Positions 8,226-15,898 of a DNA stretch of 64,000 nucleotides are shown here, one piece after another. Within the stretch, counting starts at the first letter, position 1, and each line of letters begins with the position of its first letter. The stretch is from Ardenticatenaceae bacterium (GTDB lineage: Bacteria; Chloroflexota; Anaerolineae; Promineifilales; Promineifilaceae), in contig JACKBX010000007.1 in NCBI GenBank assembly GCA_020634375.1, positions 248,001 to 312,000 of the forward strand, read 5' to 3'. A model generated the notes under the pieces. The model was not told the origin of the DNA, ran no database searches, and was given only the letters and a program-made list of their open reading frames with translations. Both the position numbers and the translations under genes were made by a program.

Positions 8226-10334
8226 ATGGCTACAGAAAAATTTGACGTTGTTGTTATCGGCGCGGGATTAGGCGGTTTGAGCGCCGCCGGGTATCTGGCA
8301 AAGGCGGGTAAGCGGGTGCTGGTGTTGGAGCACCACACCGTGCCCGGCGGGTATGCCCACGAGTTTCGGCGCGGCAAGTACCGCTTTGAGGTAGCTTTGC
8401 ACGCCTTGGATGGAGCCGGGCCGGGTGGCTGGGCTTACCCTACGCTGCGCGAATTGGAGGTGTTGGAGCAGGTGAAGTTTGAGCGCATGGATCCGTTTTA
8501 CACGGTGCGTTTTCCCAAACATGAAGTGGTGGCCTACGCCGACCCAATGAAATATGAGGCGGAACTGATTCGCCATTTCCCAGCAGAAGCGGCGGGCATT
8601 CGCCAACTGTTTAGCGCCATGATGCAGGTCTTTTTTGAGGTGCGGCGCTTTATGGAGGATGGCGAGTTGGGCAGACGGCCGTCCCTCCACGAAATGCCCG
8701 CCCATTACCCGCACATGCTGGGCGCGATGGGGCAAAGCTGGGGCGAATTTATGGATCAGTACATCCAAGACCCGGAACTGCAAGGCGCAATCTCGACGTT
8801 GTGGGCGTATTATGGCCTGCCGCCCAGCCAGTTGAATGCGGCGACCTTCATTTTCCCCTGGGTGAGCTACCATTTGTTTGGCGCCTATTACCCGGAGGGG
8901 GGCAGCATGGCGATGAGCCGGGCGCTGGAAGCGACGCTGAAAAAGTATGGCGGCGAGGTGCGTTATCGGCAGACGGTGACGGGAATTGAGGTGGTGGATG
9001 GCATGGCAACGGCCGTTACCACTGAAAAAGGGCTGCGCGTGGAAGCCGATCTGATCATCAGCAACGCCAATGCGCCGGATACGCTGCTCAAGTTTGTGGG
9101 CAAAGAGCATTTGCCAGCGAGCTATGCATCCAAAGTGGCCGATGCACTGGCAAAATCAGCTACCGGCAGTCTGGTCGTCTATCTTGGGCTGGAGCGTGAT
9201 TTGCTGGCAGAAGGCTGGCCGCATCACGAGCTGTTTTTGGTGGAAACGTATGATGTGGAGAAGGATTATGAGGCGATGCAAAACGGCCGTTTCGAGCAAA
9301 CCGGCATCATCATTTCCCACTACAACCAGGCTGACCCCGGCTGTGCCCCGGAAGGCGGCAGCGTCGTCACCCTCACCACGCTGGCTCCCTGGGATTATGC
9401 CAATCAATGGGGCACGGGTGGCAATCTCGAAAAATACGGCCAAAATCCGCAGTACCTGGAGCTAAAGCAGGCAGCAGGCGAGGCGCTGATTGACCGCGCC
9501 GAAGCGGTTATTCCTGGCCTACGTGACGCCATCAAATATGTAGAAATTGGCACGCCGCTGACCAACTACCGCTACAGCCTTAACCCCGGCGGCAGCATCT
9601 ACGGCTCGGAGCAGTCGGTGGAGAATATGTATTTGAATCGCCTGAGTGAAAAGACACCCATCCCCAATTTGCTGTTGGCGGGTGCCTGGGTGAATGGCGG
9701 CGGCATGAGCGCAGCGCTGCTTTCCGGGCGCAGTGTAGCGCAGCGAGCCAAGGCGTATTTGGATGAGGAAACGGCCGTTCCACTGCTGGCAGCGATGGAC
9801 GAAGAATTTGAAGCAGTTGTGGAAAAGGAACCTGCTGCGGCGGCGACTTTGCCCCACACGAATGCGACGCTGCCCTCAACCACACTGACGACTGCGGGGT
9901 CGCAGCGCAAGGTGACGCTGACGCAGTTGAAACGGCCGTCTGTGTTGATTTTCCACACGCAAGAGACGGCGGCGGCGAGTGCGGCTGTGAATCAGGCCGT
10001 CCGCGCCCAGTACCCACTGGCAGACAGCGTGTTCATTGGCAGCATGGTTGACTTGCACAATCTACCCAAGCTGTTCCGTCGCTTTGCCGAGAGCGCGATG
10101 CGCAAATCATTCGAGGAAGCAGCAGCAGCGCTGCCTGCTGGCATGAAGCCGGAGGAGTATGTGGTCATTTTGCCGGATTGGGACGGCGCGGTGACACAGG
10201 CGGTGGGGCTGCAAGATGTCGATAAGCAAGCTGGGGTGGCGGTGCTGGATGGAAACGGCCGTGTTGTCGGCGTCTACCAGGGGGATGCGTTGGTGGAAAA
10301 GGTGATGGGGTTGTTGGCAACGGCCGTTGCTTGA
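8226..10334 (+). CDS. FAD-dependent phytoene-dehydrogenase-like oxidoreductase fused to a thioredoxin-like domain
   Basis: Residues 1 to about 515 form a CrtI/retinol-saturase type flavoprotein: the dinucleotide motif GAGLGGLSA (12-20), Glu34 for the ribose, VPGGYAHEF, and the C-terminal FAD signature around LLAGAWVNGGGMS. After a Pro/Ala/Thr-rich linker (about 525-570), residues 571-695 resemble a thioredoxin fold (PSVLIFHTQ..., VVILPDWDG, VAVLDGNGRVVGVYQGD) without a CxxC pair. Typical family members are 490-520 residues, so the extension is unusual. AGGAG precedes the ATG. Substrate unknown; a carotenoid, sterol-like or fatty-acyl desaturation/saturation is possible. Confidence 0.85.
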   Translation: MATEKFDVVVIGAGLGGLSAAGYLAKAGKRVLVLEHHTVPGGYAHEFRRGKYRFEVALHALDGAGPGGWAYPTLRELEVLEQVKFERMDPFYTVRFPKHEVVAYADPMKYEAELIRHFPAEAAGIRQLFSAMMQVFFEVRRFMEDGELGRRPSLHEMPAHYPHMLGAMGQSWGEFMDQYIQDPELQGAISTLWAYYGLPPSQLNAATFIFPWVSYHLFGAYYPEGGSMAMSRALEATLKKYGGEVRYRQTVTGIEVVDGMATAVTTEKGLRVEADLIISNANAPDTLLKFVGKEHLPASYASKVADALAKSATGSLVVYLGLERDLLAEGWPHHELFLVETYDVEKDYEAMQNGRFEQTGIIISHYNQADPGCAPEGGSVVTLTTLAPWDYANQWGTGGNLEKYGQNPQYLELKQAAGEALIDRAEAVIPGLRDAIKYVEIGTPLTNYRYSLNPGGSIYGSEQSVENMYLNRLSEKTPIPNLLLAGAWVNGGGMSAALLSGRSVAQRAKAYLDEETAVPLLAAMDEEFEAVVEKEPAAAATLPHTNATLPSTTLTTAGSQRKVTLTQLKRPSVLIFHTQETAAASAAVNQAVRAQYPLADSVFIGSMVDLHNLPKLFRRFAESAMRKSFEEAAAALPAGMKPEEYVVILPDWDGAVTQAVGLQDVDKQAGVAVLDGNGRVVGVYQGDALVEKVMGLLATAVA

Positions 10335-10403
10335 CAAATACGCGCAGGTCTCAGTTGACAGAACGACAGGATTACATTTGTCATCGTGCCGTGACAGGAC
10401 GAT

Positions 10404-11384
10404 GTGGAGAAAACGATAAGTAAGATGATCAAGTATATTCGACAAACGGCCGTTCCTCCCCCCATCGCCAGGCAAATTAGACGGGACTTTGGCGCATTGG
10501 TAGACCCATTTGTTTGCCATGCGCCTGTACCCGATTTGTTGCCCGGGGTGTGGATGGCTACTCGTGAGACGACTTTGTGTGGACATGTGCCTCGAGGCGT
10601 GAAGGAAACGGTAGCAACGGCCGTTTCCCAACTTAACCAATGCCCCTACTGTACTGACGCCCATTCCATCATGCTCCGCGCCGCCCACGTGGATGAGTCC
10701 ACACCGAAAACACAGCGAATGATGGCCTGGGCCAAGGCAACCCGTTCTCCCGACAACCCGATTTTACGCTCCCCACCGTTTGCTGCGGAAGATGTGCCTG
10801 AGATGGTGGGAACGGCCGTTCTCTACCACTACATCAATCGCATGGCCGACATTTTCCTGGCGGAAAGCCCATTGCCCGCGCATCGTACCCCGCTCAAGAG
10901 TGTGATGGCCTGGTTTGCCGGGCGGTTCTTTTCGCGGGCGGTGCGACGGCCCAAAACGGCCGGGGCATCTTTGTCTCTCTTGCCCGCAGCCGAACTTCCC
11001 CCTGATATGAATTGGGCGCAGTCGTCGCCAGTTGTCGCCGAGGCGTTTGGGCGGTGGACGGCCGTTGTCGAAGCCGCTGGTCAGCAAACCCTGTCTGAAG
11101 CGGTTCGCGCCCTGGTGCAGCAGCACATCGCCAACTGGCGGGGCAATGCCATGCCCCTGAGCCGCAGTTGGGTCGAAGAGGCCATCTCACCGCTGACCGA
11201 AGCGGATAAAGCAGCGGGACGGCTGGCGCTGTTAGCCGCTTTTGCGCCGTTTCAGGTGGACGACAAGATGGTGGCCCCATTTCGCGCCCGCCATCCAGGG
11301 GATGCGCAGCTTGTGGCAGTAACGGCCTGGGCCAGTTTTACGGCTGCACGGTATGTGGGCGGTTGGTTGCTTCCCCAGCAATAA
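10404..11384 (+). CDS. AhpD/carboxymuconolactone-decarboxylase-like protein
   Basis: The protein (up to 326 residues) contains CPYCTDAH (Cys80, Cys83, His87), the CxxC-xxx-H redox site of AhpD-type alkylhydroperoxidases, inside a helical domain. A second helical half (about 175-310) may be a degenerate repeat of the fold. The start is a GTG at 10404 with AGGA close by; an in-frame ATG at 10425 (MIKYIRQ) is an alternative. It follows the FAD-thioredoxin-like fusion by 69 bases, so the pair may form a redox unit. Five ACGGCCGT palindromes are present. Confidence 0.8.
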   Translation: MEKTISKMIKYIRQTAVPPPIARQIRRDFGALVDPFVCHAPVPDLLPGVWMATRETTLCGHVPRGVKETVATAVSQLNQCPYCTDAHSIMLRAAHVDESTPKTQRMMAWAKATRSPDNPILRSPPFAAEDVPEMVGTAVLYHYINRMADIFLAESPLPAHRTPLKSVMAWFAGRFFSRAVRRPKTAGASLSLLPAAELPPDMNWAQSSPVVAEAFGRWTAVVEAAGQQTLSEAVRALVQQHIANWRGNAMPLSRSWVEEAISPLTEADKAAGRLALLAAFAPFQVDDKMVAPFRARHPGDAQLVAVTAWASFTAARYVGGWLLPQQ

Positions 11385-11417
11385 TTCCGAAAGACCCAAA
11401 AACACAAACCATCCGCC

Positions 11418-12206
11418 TCAACTAGCCTGCTTTGCCAAATAAGCCATCAACGCTTCATTGAACAGCTCTGGCTGGTCCACAGGCGACGCGTGGCCAGAAT
11501 TTTCGATAACTACTAATTCCGCCTGCGGCAATTTTGCCATGTATTTTTCCTTCGCCTCAACTGTTGTATTGTCCCGGTCGCCGGTCAGGATGAGTGTAGG
11601 GGTGTTCATTTTTGGCAAATGTTCCGTGACAGACCAGCCCACAATGGCACGCATGGCGGCAACGTAAGCACGCTTGTCATTTTCCGCCCAACGTTCCACG
11701 AATTGCTGCCTTGCCTTTACTTGCTCTGGCTTGGGAAACAATCCTCCCCCAATAACTTCTCCTATCTTGCGCATACTAAACAAATAAACGAGCAGCAAGC
11801 GAGAGGCGACAAACCAATACTCTTTGAGCGTATGTGGTACGACCTCCGGGCCAGAATTGACAATAACCATGCTCCGAATCAGGTCGGGTCTGTCTACGGC
11901 TAGTTGGAAAGCGATCATCCCGCCCATGGAGATACCCACGATATGTGCCGGCGCAATGTCCAGCGCTTCGATGAATGCCGCCACATCACTGGCAAATAGG
12001 GGAATGCTATAGGGGCCGGGCGGTTTCTGCGACTGCCCATGTCCGCGTACATCAAGGGTAATCACTTGAAACTGCTTTGAAAAGAAAGGTGTCTGCAATT
12101 CCCAGTCTCCAGTGCTGGAACCCAGGCCATGAATGAAAACAACAGGCTGGCCCTGACCGGAGATTTCGTAATAGAGGTCAATGTTGTTGATATGTTGTTT
12201 TGGCAT
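11418..12206 (-). CDS. alpha/beta hydrolase
   Basis: This complete 262-residue hydrolase shows HGLGSSTGDW (oxyanion region, 26-35), the nucleophile elbow GISMGG with Ser93, the acid in GDRDN (Asp210 or Asp212) and the catalytic His239 in NSGHASPVDQPE. The layout matches 3-oxoadipate enol-lactonase and haloperoxidase-like enzymes; the substrate is unassigned. AAGGAG lies before ATG 12206. It is convergent with the AhpD-like gene and lies 30 bases downstream of the AraC-type regulator on the same strand, so the two may be one transcript. Confidence 0.88.
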   Translation of the reverse strand: MPKQHINNIDLYYEISGQGQPVVFIHGLGSSTGDWELQTPFFSKQFQVITLDVRGHGQSQKPPGPYSIPLFASDVAAFIEALDIAPAHIVGISMGGMIAFQLAVDRPDLIRSMVIVNSGPEVVPHTLKEYWFVASRLLLVYLFSMRKIGEVIGGGLFPKPEQVKARQQFVERWAENDKRAYVAAMRAIVGWSVTEHLPKMNTPTLILTGDRDNTTVEAKEKYMAKLPQAELVVIENSGHASPVDQPELFNEALMAYLAKQAS

Positions 12207-12236
12207 TTTGCTTGCTCCTTTCCTGATTGTAGCCCA

Positions 12237-13289
12237 TCAAGAGATCATGCTGTGCGGAACAGCCGTAAACGATCCCGTCCGGTACTGCCCCGGCGTTACC
12301 CCTGACCAGCGCTTGAACGCCTTGCGAAATACGCTTGGCTCCGAAAAGCCCAGCAGGTAGGTGATGTCGGCCACCGAATAATTTTCGCGCAGATATTTCT
12401 TCGCCAGTCGTTCGCGGATGTCTTTGAGCAGGTCGCTGAAAACCACGCCCTCATCTTTCAGATAGTTTTGCAGCGTGCGCACACTAACCGCCATCTCATC
12501 GGCGACAGTTTCGATGGACAGCGATTCGTCATCCAGGCGGTTCAGGATGATTCGGGTGACAGTGCGGGTGTGTTCGTTTTGGCGATCCATGTCCGCCAGA
12601 AATTCCTGGGCGTAGTTCTCAAAATAGCGCAGCAGTTCCGGGTTGGGCAGCAGAATGGGCGTGTTGACGATGCCCCAATCAAGCAGCATCCTGTTTTCTT
12701 TCTGGCCGAAACGCACAGGGCAGTTGAAGATGCGTTCGTATTCGGCCGTGTCCGGCGGTTCCGGGTAGGTAAATGTCACTTCCAGCGGATGGATGTCGGT
12801 GCCGGTTAACGAACGCATCATGCGCACGCTGCTGGAAAAAGTAGATTCATAGCAGTGGCGCGACATTGGCGGCACGCCCGGCGGCGTAAAGAAGACGACT
12901 TTAATTTTGTTAAAGCGTAGTTCGGCTTTGGCTTCGATCATGTTGCCGACGATGCGCGAATACCGGCCCGATTTTTCAAACGCCTCGCCCAACGTCTGGC
13001 AATTCATCATCATGTAGCCGAGGATAAACCAGCTTCCTGCCTCGGCAAATTCGCCCATGTGCAGGCCAAAGTAGGGGTCATTTGTGCGGTGGGCAGCTTC
13101 GTCCTGGATGCGCAGGTAGGTTTGCACCGGCAGGTAGGCGTCTGTCTTTTTAACGCTGGCGGGATCAACACCCAATGAGCGTAAAAAGCCATCCACGTCC
13201 ACGTTCAGCGAGGTGAGATAGAGGAACATTTGTGAGAGGACGTTAGTGGAAACGCTGAATGGTTCGGAGGCGTTAGTTTGATCATTCAT
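12237..13289 (-). CDS. AraC-family transcriptional regulator
   Basis: From ATG 13289 the protein is 350 residues. The N-terminal part matches the arabinose-binding-like domain of OruR/ArgR-type AraC regulators (YLPVQTYLRIQDEAAHRTNDPYFGLHMGE reads like that family, about 60-90). The C-terminal 100 residues carry two helix-turn-helix motifs, ending FSEPSVFRKAFKRWSGVTPGQYR. An in-frame ATG at 13346 exists but the box TATCAT at 13302-13297 lies seven bases before 13289, so I chose the shorter form. It diverges from the quinone-oxidoreductase gene, a natural target. Confidence 0.88.
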   Translation of the reverse strand: MNDQTNASEPFSVSTNVLSQMFLYLTSLNVDVDGFLRSLGVDPASVKKTDAYLPVQTYLRIQDEAAHRTNDPYFGLHMGEFAEAGSWFILGYMMMNCQTLGEAFEKSGRYSRIVGNMIEAKAELRFNKIKVVFFTPPGVPPMSRHCYESTFSSSVRMMRSLTGTDIHPLEVTFTYPEPPDTAEYERIFNCPVRFGQKENRMLLDWGIVNTPILLPNPELLRYFENYAQEFLADMDRQNEHTRTVTRIILNRLDDESLSIETVADEMAVSVRTLQNYLKDEGVVFSDLLKDIRERLAKKYLRENYSVADITYLLGFSEPSVFRKAFKRWSGVTPGQYRTGSFTAVPHSMIS

Positions 13290-13296
13290 GCGCTTA

Positions 13297-13302
13297 ATGA
13301 TA
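13297..13302 (-). promoter_or_regulatory. -10 box seven bases before the AraC start
   Basis: TATCAT on the minus strand is followed by TAAGCGC and then ATG. There is no ribosome binding site, so a leaderless transcript is likely. Confidence 0.5.
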
Positions 13303-13417
13303 GCGAGATTTGCGCGAAAGAACACATTTTTTGCGGGAAAAGTCATAGGTGTTTATGGCGAGGTTACGTTATGATTGGACTGCGTCGTTGACATCTGTGA
13401 CGACGATGGAGACTGTG

Positions 13418-14410
13418 ATGACCTATAAAAGTGTTGTGGCGACAAAACGGGGCGGGCCAGATGCCCTGCAAATTATTGAAAATGAGCTGCGTCCACCGGC
13501 TGCTGGCGAGGTGCGCGTCAAAATCCAGGCCGTGCCGGTTTGCCAGGATGACGTGGCGGTAAGGGTGGGGAAACGGCCGTTTCTCCCCAAGCTCCCCTTT
13601 ACCCCTGGCTACAGCATCCTCGGCCTGGTGGACGCTGTGGGTGAAGGCGTCACCGGCTTTGCCGTCGGCGACCGCGTGGCGGCTCTGACCAGCTTCGGTG
13701 GCTATGCTGAAATGATTTACTGGCCCGCCGATAAACTGGTACATATTCCTGCCAGCCTGGATGCGGCCGAAACAGTGACGTTGATTCTGAACTATCTGGT
13801 GGCTTACCAGATTTTGCACCGGGTGGCGCAGGTGAAAACAGGCGACAAGGTGTTGATCATCGGGGCCAGCGGTGGGGTGGGCACGGCCTTTTTGCAGTTG
13901 GGACAGCTCGCCGGGCTGCGCATGTTTGGCCTGGCCTCTCCCGGCAAACACCAGACGCTGATGGAGTATGGCGCGGTTCCCATTGATTACCACACGCAAG
14001 ATTTTGTGGAAGTGATCCGGCAGACGGAACCGGACGGCCTTGATTTTGTCTTTAACGGCATGGGCGAGGAGGTCTTTGGGCGCGGGCTGGCCGTACTGCG
14101 GCGCGGCGGGCGGTTAATTCATTATGGCGGCCCGGAGAGTTTCGGCCGTTTTTTGCTGCTTGTGCTTAAGCTCATCTTTTACAACTTGCTGCCTAACGGC
14201 AAGAAAATTGTCGGCTACGGCACACACCGCCTGGGGGTAGAGCTGTTTCAGGAAGATTGGACGGCGTTGTTCAAGCTGCTTGAAGCGGGCGAGATTAAAC
14301 CGCTTATCGCCGCGAAGTTTCCTATTCTGGAAGCCAGAAAAGCGAACGAACTGCTGGAAAGTGGTGGCGTGGTTGGCAATATTGTGCTGCTGTCGCCGGA
14401 ATTGTTATAA
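13418..14410 (+). CDS. zinc-independent MDR alcohol dehydrogenase / quinone oxidoreductase
   Basis: ATG 13418 has GGAG at six-base spacing and yields 330 residues (earlier in-frame ATGs give a 353-residue form without similarity). The GroES-like fold (about 10-120) lacks the zinc ligands and the Rossmann domain has IIGASGGVGTAFLQLGQLAG, the AxxGGVG signature of NADPH quinone oxidoreductases. It is transcribed away from the AraC regulator and followed after 17 bases by the DUF4386 gene, so an inducible operon of three genes up to the flavodoxin is plausible. Substrate unknown. Confidence 0.88.
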   Translation: MTYKSVVATKRGGPDALQIIENELRPPAAGEVRVKIQAVPVCQDDVAVRVGKRPFLPKLPFTPGYSILGLVDAVGEGVTGFAVGDRVAALTSFGGYAEMIYWPADKLVHIPASLDAAETVTLILNYLVAYQILHRVAQVKTGDKVLIIGASGGVGTAFLQLGQLAGLRMFGLASPGKHQTLMEYGAVPIDYHTQDFVEVIRQTEPDGLDFVFNGMGEEVFGRGLAVLRRGGRLIHYGGPESFGRFLLLVLKLIFYNLLPNGKKIVGYGTHRLGVELFQEDWTALFKLLEAGEIKPLIAAKFPILEARKANELLESGGVVGNIVLLSPELL

Positions 14411-14427
14411 GAAGGAATTCAAATCTC

Positions 14428-15132
14428 ATGGATACGATAACTGCTGATTCACGTTGGCAAATGCTCTATAAGGTTGGTGGGGTAACGACCGTTGCCTCCG
14501 AAATCGTTCTTATTCTCAGCATTGCCGTTTATCCTTTCTGGCCTTACCTGCCCGGCCATGAAACAACGGAAAACATTTTACTGCTGCTGCAAGACAAACC
14601 ATTGGCCGGATTGATTGGGCTGGATTTGCTGCTGGTGGTGGGCAATATTTTGGGGATATTCCTGTTTCTGGCCTTATACGCGGCGCTGAAACCGGCTAAT
14701 GAATCAGTGGCGCTAATCGCATTAGCACTGGGGTTGGCGGCCGCCGTTTGGATTATTCCGGCGAGGCCGATCATGGAACTGTTTGCCATCAGCGATTTGT
14801 ATGCGGGGGCGGCAACCGAGGCGGCTCAAAGCCATTATCTGGCGGCGGCGGAAACGCTGCTGGCGCTCTTTGATGGCACGGGTTGGTTTATGAATACGCT
14901 GTTTGGCGGCTTTTCTCTGCTGATCAGCTCGATTTTGATGCTGCGCAGCCATGTTTTTAGCAAAGCGACGGCTTACGTGGGGATTGTGACAAATACGGCC
15001 GTTGTCCTCTTCTTTATTCCCGGCATAGGCCTCATCTTGCTCTTCCTCTCGCTCCCCGGTTACATGATCTGGTATGTGCAGCTTGCCCGTACATTCTTTC
15101 GGATGGGAACGGCCGTTGACAAACAGGAGTGA
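14428..15132 (+). CDS. DUF4386-type integral membrane protein
   Basis: The 234-residue protein has about six hydrophobic helices, with a conserved-looking WFMNTLFGGFSLLISSILMLRS near residue 150 and the C-terminal helix LILLFLSLPGYMIWYV. This fits the DUF4386 family, whose function is not known. It lies between the oxidoreductase and a flavodoxin, and its TGA overlaps the flavodoxin's AGGAG, so translation is probably coupled. Confidence 0.75.
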   Translation: MDTITADSRWQMLYKVGGVTTVASEIVLILSIAVYPFWPYLPGHETTENILLLLQDKPLAGLIGLDLLLVVGNILGIFLFLALYAALKPANESVALIALALGLAAAVWIIPARPIMELFAISDLYAGAATEAAQSHYLAAAETLLALFDGTGWFMNTLFGGFSLLISSILMLRSHVFSKATAYVGIVTNTAVVLFFIPGIGLILLFLSLPGYMIWYVQLARTFFRMGTAVDKQE

Positions 15133-15137
15133 TAATC

Positions 15138-15656
15138 ATGTCGTCTAAAATCCTCGTGACTTACGCCACCCGCGCCGGTTCAACACGCGGCGTCGCCGAA
15201 GCAGTTGGCAAAACCCTGGCCGATGGTGGCGCACTGGTGGATGTGCTACCTATGCAAGCGGTCGAAGACCTGGCTTCTTACCGGGCAGTGGTCGTTGGCA
15301 GCGCCATTCAAGGCCAGCAGTGGCTGCCGGAGGCGATGCAGTTCGTGCAAAAGAACCAGGCATTATTGGCGCAAAAGCCGGCTGCCATGTTCACGGTGTG
15401 CATGACTTTAGCCATGCGGAATGGTGAAAAATATCGTCCTGAAATTATGAAGTGGGTGGCTCCGGTGCAGCGGTTGGCACGGCCGTTAAGCGAGGAAATC
15501 TTTGCCGGGGCGTTAGACATTAGCAAAGTCCCGTCGTTTGGCAACCGGCTGAAGTTTCGCTTGAGCGTGCTGTTTGGCGTGTGGGCGGCCGGCGACCATC
15601 GAGATTGGGAGGCCATCCACGCCTGGACAGGTGAACTTCATTCACAACTGCAATGA
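15138..15656 (+). CDS. flavodoxin-domain protein (HemG-like)
   Basis: The chosen ATG 15138 has AGGAG eight bases upstream, giving 172 residues. The FMN-binding loop is VTYATRAGSTRGVAEAVG (5-22), with SAIQGQQWLPEAMQF corresponding to the 60s loop. The size and the TYATRAGST start match menaquinone-dependent protoporphyrinogen oxidase HemG-type flavodoxins, but no haem genes are nearby, so the partner may be the upstream quinone oxidoreductase (inference). Confidence 0.82.
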   Translation: MSSKILVTYATRAGSTRGVAEAVGKTLADGGALVDVLPMQAVEDLASYRAVVVGSAIQGQQWLPEAMQFVQKNQALLAQKPAAMFTVCMTLAMRNGEKYRPEIMKWVAPVQRLARPLSEEIFAGALDISKVPSFGNRLKFRLSVLFGVWAAGDHRDWEAIHAWTGELHSQLQ

Positions 15657-15668
15657 ATAAAAGGAACA

Positions 15669-15748
15669 GGACTTACGCAGGCTGAGCTTGTCGAAGCCGA
15701 TTTCGACAGGCTCAATCTCCAGTGATTGAAGGGTTTTGCGTAAGTCCT
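15669..15748. mobile_element. 80-bp MITE-like element
   Basis: The 12-base terminal inverted repeats AGGACTTACGCA (15669-15680) and TGCGTAAGTCCT (15737-15748) are perfect. Inside is a second palindrome-like stretch, GGCTGAGCTTGTCGAAGCC and its near-complement. No gene is inside and no target duplication is obvious. The region 15749-15898 up to the helicase end shows nothing else. Confidence 0.6.
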
Positions 15749-15898
15749 ATTTCAAAAAAATGCCCCTTTGAGACCTCAGGCGGGGTTGATGAATAGGAGA
15801 ACGACGGCAGCAGCGTCCCGCCGCGCCACCTACTTCCCTACAGAATTCACCTGACACCCTAGCACATGACACTTTGACACATCACACCCGCATCTTTC

